Below, one piece after another: positions 31,202-37,499 of a DNA stretch of 37,499 bases. Numbering within the stretch: position 1 is the stretch's first letter; the number at the start of each line of letters is the position of its first letter. The position numbers and the translations under genes are program-made. The notes under the pieces were generated by a model. It ran no database searches, had not been told where the DNA came from, and was given only the letters and a program-made list of their open reading frames with translations. The stretch covers positions 1 to 37,499 of IMG/VR virus record IMGVR_UViG_3300009182_000155; one strand, given 5' to 3'. The DNA comes from a virus.

Positions 31202-33430
31202 TTATGGTTGGATCGACCCATACTTTTGGGCCATTTTTACACGATCAATCATCAGCCTCTGTGCTGTTTTCTTGTCCTGTAATTGCATCTGATGCTGGGC
31301 CTTGGCCTGTCTGATCTGTGCATCATTTTGGAATTTCATACGATCAAGTTCAATTTTGTTCATTGCAACCATAACTTTAGGGTCTTGCTGTTGCTGGCCC
31401 TGTTGCTGTGCCGCTTGAGCCTGTTCCTGCTCCTGCATCTGCTGGGCATACTTATTAAGCTGGTCGGCAATCTTCATCAACTCGCTTAACTGCTCGTTCA
31501 TGGAATCATACTGCTCTGTCCTTGTAGGATCTTCCTGCAAGAACTGGAGGTGAGATAGCATATGCGGGATAGCGGCTTGCATAGCACCGCTAACTTGGCG
31601 AGGGTCAACTTGCTGTTGCTGAACGCCCTGCACAAGGCTACCAGCAAACTGCATATGGACAGTTAGATGGGTGTAGTGGTTTTGATCTGGATCAATAAGC
31701 ACTTGGCCTCCCTGCTGGAGAGCATTGTTCTCAAGTGAAGCAATCGAAAGATCATTGCCATCTGGCTTAACCTCTTCTGGGATACCGAAAGTCTCAACCC
31801 CAGTTTGTCCCGCAATTGCCGCTATGTTGGCATTAATAACTCGCTTCCGATTGGACTCTGGGAGTTGAGGGAGGTATTGACCGATAAGTTCCATAGCCTG
31901 CATACGAGCGGCAGAGCTTCCCTGTCCGATTGAGCGAGTTGCCCTAACTGTGTCGATGTCAAGCATGGCGGCGGCAGGAACACCCCTGTCCATACAAGCC
32001 TCTTGGAATCGCAGTGCTTCCCTTCCACCATGATCCTCTTCGATCAGATTGGGGTTAGCGGCCCTACGATAAACCTCTGCGTAATGAACATCCAGAGCCT
32101 GTAGATAGATTTCTGCACGAGTGTTGGTGAGACGGCTCTTCTCGCCAATCTCCATCTCGACTTCCTTATTACTCTTCTTCCGCCCACCACCACCGCTAAC
32201 GGATGGCATGAAGCTACCAATGTCATCACTCTCCTGTCCTTGGAAGAACTGGGCAGTCTGCATAGCGGCAGACAAGTTGCTGGAGACATTCGCTTGAGTG
32301 AGGTTAAGACCGGGGGGAAGAATGCGATAAGGCCCAATCTGGACAGTCTTTAGCTTCTCGGCATCAGCGGCAGAGTTAGGCTGGAACATCACGCATGAAC
32401 CAAGGATAACGCCCTCCATAAGAGCGTTGTTAACCCTGTTCATGGCTTCGGCATATTTATAGACTTTCTGGCCCAAGCCCCTAACGCCATGATAGAATCC
32501 GTTGCCTACTCCGTTAAGGAAGACAGTGAAGGCATTGCTAAACTTGTCATAACGACCAATCTTCTGACAAAGGAACTCCGTTGAGTTAAGCCGATCAAAG
32601 ATGTAGTGGGAGATACGACCATCGTATTCCTTCACATAGAAGTGAGCCACCTTAATAATCTTGCTCTTGGCATAAGAATAATACAGAGCATTGTTCTTTA
32701 GTTCCCTCTGATACCACTCCCAAGGACGGCGTTGATCCTGCTCGTCCACACGAGCTTGCATGATAGCCTCACGGCACTGCTCAACATCCCATCCTCCCCT
32801 TTGGGCGGCTTCCTCATCCTCAATATAAGAGTAGAGTTGTTCGCAATAAAGCTCGTCTAGGATGTAGCAGAACTCCCAATTGTCCCAATCCACCTTGGAG
32901 CCTTTAGGCACAACCAGAGCATAAGGCTCAATAGCTTTAGCCCTCCAATCAGTTCCGTCTGGGAAATACATACAAGCCTGTCCGTGAATGACAAGCTCCT
33001 TATGGGCGACTTGATGCTGGGCTAGGAAGTTAGGGTTACTGCTAGAAAGAAGCCTGTGGAACTCTTCTGTGATGATCCTGCTCCACTCTTCTCGCTTACC
33101 CATGTCTTTACCATACTTGGTCTTAACTGTGGCATAGCTCCCTACAGAGGTGAGGATGTCAAAGTAAGGAATCACTGCGGCCTCAACCTTGGCTTCCGCA
33201 TGACCCCAATTTACATTAATCCTGTCAGCCTGTCCCATCTCACGAAGCTGTTGCTCGTTATATGGGGGGTTGCCGTCAATAATCCCTTGGATCTGGGAGC
33301 GACGATAAGAGGCAATCTGATCATCATTGATCAGTTCATAAAGCATTGACCTAGCCGATCCAGCGTCCTCAACCCTTGTGCGGGGAGGTTTTTCGCCCAC
33401 TTTGGGATCATTTAGGCCAAATTGAATCAT
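31202..33430 (-). CDS. Portal protein, 742 aa
   Basis: The dodecameric ring at the head vertex through which DNA enters and leaves. Evidence: large size, the N-terminal helical start (SARSMLYELINDDQIASYRR), an acidic and aromatic wing region, a central GVRGLGQKVYKYAEAMNRV helix region, which I associate with long portal proteins of podovirus-like phages, and a C-terminal Gln-rich coiled coil (QQQGQQQQ near 680) like the barrel extension of P22-type portals. It is placed upstream of the DUF6321-like, scaffold and terminase genes. It overlaps the 219-aa gene by 4 bases. No SD precedes the ATG. Confidence 0.85.
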   Translation of the reverse strand: MIQFGLNDPKVGEKPPRTRVEDAGSARSMLYELINDDQIASYRRSQIQGIIDGNPPYNEQQLREMGQADRINVNWGHAEAKVEAAVIPYFDILTSVGSYATVKTKYGKDMGKREEWSRIITEEFHRLLSSSNPNFLAQHQVAHKELVIHGQACMYFPDGTDWRAKAIEPYALVVPKGSKVDWDNWEFCYILDELYCEQLYSYIEDEEAAQRGGWDVEQCREAIMQARVDEQDQRRPWEWYQRELKNNALYYSYAKSKIIKVAHFYVKEYDGRISHYIFDRLNSTEFLCQKIGRYDKFSNAFTVFLNGVGNGFYHGVRGLGQKVYKYAEAMNRVNNALMEGVILGSCVMFQPNSAADAEKLKTVQIGPYRILPPGLNLTQANVSSNLSAAMQTAQFFQGQESDDIGSFMPSVSGGGGRKKSNKEVEMEIGEKSRLTNTRAEIYLQALDVHYAEVYRRAANPNLIEEDHGGREALRFQEACMDRGVPAAAMLDIDTVRATRSIGQGSSAARMQAMELIGQYLPQLPESNRKRVINANIAAIAGQTGVETFGIPEEVKPDGNDLSIASLENNALQQGGQVLIDPDQNHYTHLTVHMQFAGSLVQGVQQQQVDPRQVSGAMQAAIPHMLSHLQFLQEDPTRTEQYDSMNEQLSELMKIADQLNKYAQQMQEQEQAQAAQQQGQQQQDPKVMVAMNKIELDRMKFQNDAQIRQAKAQHQMQLQDKKTAQRLMIDRVKMAQKYGSIQP

Positions 33431-34086
33431 ATTTTAAGTGATGCCGATGCTTGGTTTAGGTCGTCGTTCTTTAACCAGCACCAGTCTGGTCGAGCCTCCG
33501 TTGTCTCTGGTTTCTCACCAGAAAGCAACACTTTTTTGTCAATATGGACAATTGCCTCATTTCTACAACCACATATACCACAAGTCAATAGGCTACTATC
33601 TAAAGGGGTTGAGCGACCACCCTTAACCTTTGCTACCAAGGATGTTATCTGTTGCATAGCACCACATCCAGCACAGAAGTTAGTTGTCATGTTATTATAA
33701 CATCTAGCACAGATTTCAGCCCTTCTGTTAGCTTCCTCCTGTGAAACAAAGACATCCTTGCCCTTCATCTTGTCTATAGCCATCGTAGCCAAGGAAGTGA
33801 TGCCCTTGATAATCCCCTCTGCTGACACAATGGATTTAGCCCCTGCTGGCTCCTTGCCATCCTCGTATCTACACCAACCAGCGGGGAGTTGACGGCACAA
33901 CTGATCCTCTACGGATTCCTTCCAATCTGGGGGGAGTGGAATATTGTTGTCCTCGTAATGAACTTTAACCCTGCCAAGCAAACCATTCATGGTATGCTCA
34001 CGATCAATCTTAAACCCGGTCTCTGGGCAAGTATAGCGGAAAAAACCGGGGGGAACTTCGCTAGTCTTTATGAGCTTCTGTCTCAT
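33427..34086 (-). CDS. Zinc-binding phage protein, 219 aa
   Basis: The N-terminal part (PPGFFRYTCPETGFKIDR) contains a lone Cys. The middle is helical. The C-terminal half has a clear cysteine cluster: CARCYNNMTTNFCAGCG (C-x2-C-x8-C-x2-C), then LTCGICGCRN and a final DWCWLKN, enough for one or two zinc ribbons. The family is unknown to me, although such cysteine-rich proteins precede portal genes in related phages. It may bind DNA or contribute to the portal region. It overlaps the portal by 4 bases and the 65-aa gene by 26 bases. Confidence 0.65.
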   Translation of the reverse strand: MRQKLIKTSEVPPGFFRYTCPETGFKIDREHTMNGLLGRVKVHYEDNNIPLPPDWKESVEDQLCRQLPAGWCRYEDGKEPAGAKSIVSAEGIIKGITSLATMAIDKMKGKDVFVSQEEANRRAEICARCYNNMTTNFCAGCGAMQQITSLVAKVKGGRSTPLDSSLLTCGICGCRNEAIVHIDKKVLLSGEKPETTEARPDWCWLKNDDLNQASASLKI

Positions 34087-34258
34087 CGTTAAGTCTTCCG
34101 TATAAGGCTTCTGCCTGCCTAAAGCCAGATAAATATGCCGCCGCTAGGTATTCCCTGTGGCCCTCTGCACTGCCATGATGTTGAGAGAATGTCCTAACCC
34201 CAATGGTGTTCATCCACTCGTCAAAGTAATCTGCGGCATTTTTATTTGTAAATGGCAT
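34061..34258 (-). CDS. Small hypothetical protein, 65 aa
   Basis: The start is ATG 34258 (MPFTNKNAADYFDEWMNTIG), preceded by AGGAGG six bases earlier, a rare clear SD in this window; a start at 34282 is possible. The protein is helical and Ala/Tyr-rich (HREYLAAAYLSGFRQAEALY). It overlaps the zinc protein by 26 bases. Unknown function. Confidence 0.6.
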   Translation of the reverse strand: MPFTNKNAADYFDEWMNTIGVRTFSQHHGSAEGHREYLAAAYLSGFRQAEALYGRLNDETEAHKD

Positions 34259-34278
34259 CTTCTTCCTCCTCTTCGTCA

Positions 34279-34572
34279 TCAAGCACTGGCTTTGATTGGT
34301 TTAGCACCGGGGGCAACAGAATAAATAAGATTGCGATAAATATCTCCCACGATAGTTCCAAGCTCATTAATAGCCTCTTCTTTAATGTCTGGAAATCTGG
34401 CATGGGCGGCTTCGTGTGCGACAACATCAACGAGATCGCATCCACCCTTCCGTGATATAACAATCCTGCGTTTATTGTAGTCGCATATTCCGAGGGCATC
34501 TTTGCAGTTGCCCCATCCGTATTCCCACCTTCGCTCGTTGATTTTAACATATCCTATTCTTTTAAAGTTCAT
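34279..34572 (-). CDS. Minimal SprT-like zinc metallopeptidase, 97 aa
   Basis: The zincin motif HEAAH (53-57) lies in DLVDVVAHEAAHARF, followed by PDIKEEAINELG, which offers a third acidic ligand (Glu65 or Glu66). SprT-like phage proteins of this size share this form. The start is ATG 34572, which overlaps the stop of the 26-aa peptide (ATGA). The N-terminal half is a small Trp-rich beta sheet. Roles proposed for the family include protein cleavage during DNA replication or lysis; the catalytic set is intact but the target is unknown. Confidence 0.75.
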   Translation of the reverse strand: MNFKRIGYVKINERRWEYGWGNCKDALGICDYNKRRIVISRKGGCDLVDVVAHEAAHARFPDIKEEAINELGTIVGDIYRNLIYSVAPGAKPIKASA

Positions 34573-34649
34573 AAGCGTGTTTGTATTAAGCAGTAAACGA
34601 ATACTGCACATAAGATTGCACAAAGTGCAAGTTGTTGTTCAGCGGTCAT
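34569..34649 (-). CDS. Membrane micropeptide, 26 aa
   Basis: Both ends overlap neighbours as ATGA: the start (34649) with the stop of the 69-aa gene, and the stop (34569) with the start of the metallopeptidase. The peptide MTAEQQLALCAILCAVFVYC continues to IQTRL and forms a single membrane helix with three cysteines. Double coupling strongly suggests it is translated. It may be a membrane factor; function unknown. Confidence 0.65.
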   Translation of the reverse strand: MTAEQQLALCAILCAVFVYCLIQTRL

Positions 34650-34855
34650 TTTGGCAAAATCATTCCCCTCCTCAACACATTCACTCCACGGAGATTCCCA
34701 TTATCGCCAAATGAAGGCTCAAGTTTATATTCAATGCCACCAGCTTTTAGGTCATTGATTACATTCTGGAGGAATGATTTTTCCCTTGGGCTATTCTCGT
34801 TGTATGGGCCAGCCAGAATAGAAAAGTTTGGTTCAATGTAATATTCGTTTGTCAT
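34646..34855 (-). CDS. Small hypothetical protein, 69 aa
   Basis: A mixed alpha/beta protein with NEYYIEPNFSILAGPYNE and KSFLQNVINDLKAGGIEYK. No known family. It is coupled by ATGA to the 84-aa wHTH gene upstream (34852-34855) and to the 26-aa peptide downstream. Perhaps a small regulatory subunit; not determinable. Confidence 0.6.
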   Translation of the reverse strand: MTNEYYIEPNFSILAGPYNENSPREKSFLQNVINDLKAGGIEYKLEPSFGDNGNLRGVNVLRRGMILPK

Positions 34856-35106
34856 TTCTTTTTAATGATTTTGTAGAATGCAATGTGCTTGATTGTGTTT
34901 CCGCTTTTTGTCTTTAGCTTTCTTTTTTCTATTAAACCCATCTTAACTCCCCTCTCTAGGTAAACATAGCACCTAGTCAAAGAGCGTCCAGATTCCTTTG
35001 CTATCTCTGGATGCGTTTTGAACCCTTTTGGGATTACATCACAGCTTGCCTTTGCTCCCTGTGAAAGGACTTTAGATATTGTTAACGCCCATTCATTTAC
35101 ACTCAT
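34852..35106 (-). CDS. Winged-helix DNA-binding protein, 84 aa
   Basis: The start is ATG 35106, within the stop of the phosphoesterase (ATGA). The helices MSVNEWALTISKVLSQGAKA and HPEIAKESGRSLTRCYVYLE, with recognition-helix-like RSLTRCYVYLERGVKMG, are followed by a beta hairpin (LIEKRKLKTKSGNTIKHIAFY), the usual wing. A basic C-terminus (IIKKK) follows. This is the fold of small MarR/LexA-like or phage replication-initiator wHTH proteins. It probably regulates transcription of the early genes; the operator is unknown. Confidence 0.65.
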   Translation of the reverse strand: MSVNEWALTISKVLSQGAKASCDVIPKGFKTHPEIAKESGRSLTRCYVYLERGVKMGLIEKRKLKTKSGNTIKHIAFYKIIKKK

Positions 35107-35870
35107 AGTGGCAACCTCCATTCTTTGTTAAATTCGCTTCGTGTGCATAGCCAGACGGCACTATCTGCATCTCCAATCTCGCCATACACAATACCCTGCC
35201 TCCAGCCTAGCGTGGCCCTACGGCACTTTGCGTAGTCCATGCTTCCTTGGCTTGTCAGCGTTCCAGCACAATAGCCTGTGCTTTCCTTGATTGTTCTTCC
35301 CTCTCCAATCTGGCTACGATGCGTGTGACCGAATATCACCTTTCCACCATACATCTCTGCCATATCACGAGCCGAGTTTTCGTTATAGATGGTTCCATGC
35401 GTGAAGGTCACATCACCAATAACCAGCCTCTGATATACTCCGTCATACGGAATGCGGCGGCAACCAATGTCGAGGAAAGCTCTGTCAATGTAGTCCGTAG
35501 CCTTTTGAGCGGCGTAGGAGACAATGGCGTTACGATGATTGAGCATTCTGGGTATTCGATCTTCGTGGTTTCCGTCCAACACATGAGTTGGTCGATACTT
35601 TCGCAAGAACGAGATCCCACCATCAATGTCTGGAGCGACAGGTTCAGACTCGTCGGAGCTTCCAGCCGCACCACTACGCCATGCGGTTGTATCGCACCAA
35701 TCACCCAGATGAACAACGATAGACGGCTTCCATCTATCCCGCATTCGTAGGACAGCTTCAATGGCAGTAGGGTCAGAATACTTTCCGTGAGAACAGGCAA
35801 CGGCAATGAATCTCTCATATTTCTTGGCAATATGGGGGGCTTTCGCCCCCCTGTTAGCTTTGGATTTCAT
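35103..35870 (-). CDS. Calcineurin-like metallophosphoesterase, 255 aa
   Basis: Motifs in order: CSHG (26-29), GDWCD (56-60), GNHED (100-104), THG (157-159) and GHTH (181-184). They match the metallophosphoesterase family, which hydrolyses phosphate esters of nucleic acids, nucleotides or proteins with two metal ions. The usual Asp of the first D-x-H motif is replaced by Cys (VACSHG), worth noting since it normally binds metal. A perfect GGGGGGC-GAAA-GCCCCCC hairpin lies in codons 7-12. It overlaps the 64-aa gene and the wHTH gene by 4 bases each. Confidence 0.85.
   Translation of the reverse strand: MKSKANRGAKAPHIAKKYERFIAVACSHGKYSDPTAIEAVLRMRDRWKPSIVVHLGDWCDTTAWRSGAAGSSDESEPVAPDIDGGISFLRKYRPTHVLDGNHEDRIPRMLNHRNAIVSYAAQKATDYIDRAFLDIGCRRIPYDGVYQRLVIGDVTFTHGTIYNENSARDMAEMYGGKVIFGHTHRSQIGEGRTIKESTGYCAGTLTSQGSMDYAKCRRATLGWRQGIVYGEIGDADSAVWLCTRSEFNKEWRLPL
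35834..35851 (-). promoter_or_regulatory. GAAA-capped 7-bp GC hairpin within the phosphoesterase start
   Basis: On the minus strand GGGGGGC-GAAA-GCCCCCC is a perfect stem with a GNRA tetraloop, 20-37 bases after the start codon. It is not followed by a T-run, so it is not a terminator. It could hinder initiation or protect the RNA. Confidence 0.55.
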
Positions 35871-36061
35871 TCTCCTAATTCAATTAGTGCAATCATTTCG
35901 TCAGCCATTTCAAAGGCATCTGACGCTATTTCTTTTTTCGTCCATCCTTTTTCTACATCTCTGGTGCAATATGACTGCATAGCCAATCCAGCATAATACT
36001 CACGCAATGTCATTCCAAAACAACGCTCGTTTGGAAATGCATATATTTTTTTTTGTTTCAT
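35867..36061 (-). CDS. Small conserved-type phage protein, 64 aa
   Basis: The start is ATG 36061 (MKQKKIYAFPNERCFGMTLR). The middle GMTLREYYAGLAMQSY and end ASDAFEMADEMIALIE resemble a small protein widespread in tailed phages (often read as GMTLRDYFAAKAMQ with AY-x-x-AD-x-ML), whose function is unknown. It is placed between the ERF gene (5 bases) and the phosphoesterase (4-base overlap). Early-region accessory gene by context. Confidence 0.7.
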   Translation of the reverse strand: MKQKKIYAFPNERCFGMTLREYYAGLAMQSYCTRDVEKGWTKKEIASDAFEMADEMIALIELGE

Positions 36062-36066
36062 TGTTA

Positions 36067-36798
36067 TTACTCTGTTGGTGTTAATGTTACTAGCTCCCAC
36101 TTGCTAGGATCTTTCTTGCCCGGACTCACGCCAGCGTCAACAATCGTCCCATCGGTGCCGAATGCCGTTGCCGCATTGAACAGCTTCTCATCGAAGGTCA
36201 TGGCCTCAATGGTCTTGCCGTTGTCGCTGAACTCTACTGAATAGAGCGTCCACTTCCTAGCAGATCCATCCTTGGATTGAGCCGCCACCTTCGCATTGGT
36301 GGGGAGAATGCCCCTCCAAGTTGTTGTGACTGCTCCTGCTGGGCGAGGTGCTGAATCCTTCTTGTCCATCACCTTTGCAATGGCAGGACGAGCTTCCTCC
36401 TTCTTGGCAAGCCCAGTTGACACATTGCCGTCATCGTCATCCTCTGCGGCAACTCCAAGCACTGCGGCTAGAGCATAGCGACGAGCGTAAGTGATTGCCG
36501 ACCCAACTCCCTGCGGGGACTGATCCTTTAGTGGCAGAAGGAGAGTTGTGGTGGTGCTGTGACCCCCCTTGTGAAGAATCGTTGTCTCAACGCCAGCTGA
36601 CCCCTCCAAGAACAAAGGCTGTTGCGTAACCGCAAGGCCATGCTTGGCAAGGATGGGGCGTGTCGCTTCAATGATTGCGTCCAGTGGTGCGTATTTGGAT
36701 TTGAAATACGGATTGGATGCTGTCTTGGGAACATTGGATAGTTCCCCGATTGCGGCTACGAGAGCCTCTGAATACTGCGTTTGTGCGTTTGTTTCCAT
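36067..36798 (-). CDS. erf: ERF-family single-strand annealing protein, 243 aa
   Basis: The start is ATG 36798 (METNAQTQYSEAL), preceded by an ACAACAAACAACACAC leader. ERF signatures are clear: YFKSKYAPLDAIIEATRPIL (31-50) and the hallmark GVGSAITYARRYALAAVLG (97-115) followed by an acidic AEDDDDGN. The remaining C-terminal part is a Lys/Ala linker and a small beta-rich tail. ERF proteins anneal complementary single strands in phage recombination and genome circularisation. The RecB-like nuclease at 25476 is a likely partner. Confidence 0.94.
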   Translation of the reverse strand: METNAQTQYSEALVAAIGELSNVPKTASNPYFKSKYAPLDAIIEATRPILAKHGLAVTQQPLFLEGSAGVETTILHKGGHSTTTTLLLPLKDQSPQGVGSAITYARRYALAAVLGVAAEDDDDGNVSTGLAKKEEARPAIAKVMDKKDSAPRPAGAVTTTWRGILPTNAKVAAQSKDGSARKWTLYSVEFSDNGKTIEAMTFDEKLFNAATAFGTDGTIVDAGVSPGKKDPSKWELVTLTPTE

Positions 36799-36817
36799 GT
36801 GTGTTGTTTGTTGTGTT

Positions 36818-36949
36818 CTACTCCTCTTCCTCAATCTCCGCTTCTTCGTCGATTGATTCCAAGATTTCATCTAGCTCTGAACGAATGAATGCCAGCAATG
36901 CCTTGAGGCGTTCGTTCTCGTCTTTAAGCTGTTGATTGGTCTGTGCCAT
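36818..36949 (-). CDS. Short acidic coiled-coil protein, 43 aa
   Basis: ATG at 36949 opens QQLKDENERLKALLAFIRSE, with leucine heptads, then a strongly acidic end (DEEAEIEEEE). One continuous coiled coil is predicted. It is set between the 82-aa coiled-coil gene and the ERF gene, 19 bases from the latter. It could dimerise with either neighbour. Stop is TAG. Confidence 0.6.
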   Translation of the reverse strand: MAQTNQQLKDENERLKALLAFIRSELDEILESIDEEAEIEEEE

Positions 36950-36987
36950 ATGTCGTGTGTAGTTGGATGATGATGTGATAGCAAGAA

Positions 36988-37236
36988 CTATTTTTGAAAA
37001 AGATTTTCCATCACTCCAGCCAGATAAACACTGGCCCTGCTTGATGGATACTCCGTGAGAGCGAAGTTGATTGCGGCAGTGAGGGATTCATTCCTTTGCT
37101 TGATTTGTTGAATGACTGGCGAAAGCTCGTTCATGTTGCGGTCAATAGACTTCAGCTTCTCCTCAAGGTGGGAGATGATTGTGATGAGCTTGGAGTTCTC
37201 GTTGAGCAGGGATTCAATAGTGGTGTCGTTTTCCAT
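36988..37236 (-). CDS. Small coiled-coil protein, 82 aa
   Basis: Residues about 8-55 form a coiled coil (LLNENSKLITIISHLEEKLK, then NELSPVIQQIKQRNE), followed by an Ala/Tyr-rich helix (AAINFALTEYPSSRASVYLA). Unknown function. It is the first gene of this minus-strand early run, downstream of the AT-rich palindrome at 37279-37293, a likely promoter/operator area. Confidence 0.6.
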   Translation of the reverse strand: MENDTTIESLLNENSKLITIISHLEEKLKSIDRNMNELSPVIQQIKQRNESLTAAINFALTEYPSSRASVYLAGVMENLFQK

Positions 37237-37278
37237 GTGGCCCTTGTATGTGAACAGATTGTGGATTGCAACAACAAA

Positions 37279-37293
37279 ATAAAATTATTTTAT
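37279..37293. promoter_or_regulatory. AT-rich palindrome ATAAAAT-T-ATTTTAT upstream of the early genes
   Basis: Perfect 7-base arms about one central base, 43 bases upstream of the 82-aa gene start. On the minus strand it contains a TAAAAT word that could be a -10 element, although no good -35 is correctly spaced. A plus-strand TTGACA lies at 37296-37301. It is a candidate operator/promoter of the right-hand minus-strand operon. Confidence 0.4.
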
Positions 37294-37342
37294 GCTTGAC
37301 ACAAACCCCAATCCCCCCTTAACAATCCCCTAGCTATTTTAG

Positions 37343-37499
37343 CTACGAGAGTCCACAAACCTTGCGTAGATCAGCTGTTCTAGCCAACCATCCTTTTAAA
37401 TACTTCCTGCTTGATGGTCTTGCTTCTGCTAGATTTTTATAAAAATCATCTTGAGCATCTAAAAACTTTCTTGGATTGGCTCCCGCTTGACGAACCAAC
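37343..37499 (-). CDS. C-terminal part of a possible endolysin (GH108-like), 51 aa
   Basis: Enters from the right edge and stops with TAG at 37345-37343. The visible end reads FLDAQDDFYKNLAEARPSSR and then KYLKGWLARTADLRKVCGLS. A pattern of D/R-x-x-FY followed by F/Y-x-KGW-x-x-R is typical of the C-terminal part of GH108-type phage lysozymes. Its place ahead of the early genes and on the same strand is compatible with a lysis gene. Only a fragment is visible, so the assignment is tentative. Confidence 0.45.
   Translation of the reverse strand, partial: LVRQAGANPRKFLDAQDDFYKNLAEARPSSRKYLKGWLARTADLRKVCGLS

Noticed and set aside
37296-37324. Plus-strand promoter TTGACA-17-TTAACA
   Set aside because: The -10 match is poor and no plus-strand gene follows; only the minus-strand genes on either side look coding.

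Overview
The window is a densely packed stretch of a tailed double-stranded DNA phage genome (or a contig of one), open at both ends. Recognisable hallmarks are a terminase large subunit (26230-27918), a large portal protein (31202-33430), a scaffold-like protein (27985-29181), a DnaB-type helicase (24232-25479), an ERF-family annealing protein (36067-36798) and a 1859-residue internal virion or ejection-type protein (6141-11720). No tape measure, sheath, integrase, RNA polymerase, tRNA or CRISPR array was seen. The large portal, the giant internal protein and the lack of tail-tube genes suggest a podovirus-like virion. The host cannot be fixed from sequence. Most genes lack a Shine-Dalgarno motif, and several start after A/C-rich leaders of the CAAAAC type, which points to a host that depends little on SD pairing.

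Layout: (1) 1-15502, all minus strand: the N-terminal part of a probable major capsid protein at the left edge, a PD-(D/E)XK-like nuclease, a glycosyltransferase-like gene, small tail-region genes, a tail protein with 59-residue tandem repeats, the giant internal protein, three further virion-type genes and a second glycosyltransferase. (2) 15503-18301, a gene-poor zone: a small plus-strand gene, a minus-strand HTH gene, an array of hairpin repeats and about 1.1 kb of apparently non-coding DNA with palindromes and a strong terminator. (3) 18302-21112, a plus-strand operon: a small membrane protein, an amidoligase, a basic protein, a class II glutamine amidotransferase and a second membrane micropeptide, closed by a strong terminator. 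(4) 21278-37236, minus strand again: annealing protein, phosphoesterase, small regulators, zincin, portal, ATP-grasp enzyme, scaffold, terminase, RecB-like nuclease, helicase, SSB-like protein, small genes and a GT4 glycosyltransferase. The C-terminus of a possible endolysin lies at the right edge.

The genes suggest ERF/RecB-like recombination and DnaB-dependent replication (no polymerase is in view), headful-type packaging by TerL and portal, and extensive surface or small-molecule chemistry. That chemistry comprises three glycosyltransferases, plus an amidoligase, a glutamine amidotransferase and an ATP-grasp ligase. The plus-strand amidoligase/GATase cassette, flanked by copies of one short repeat, is the best candidate for an underexplored system. 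Several membrane micropeptides (26, 30 and 35 residues) are supported by exact ATGA or GTGA stop/start overlaps.
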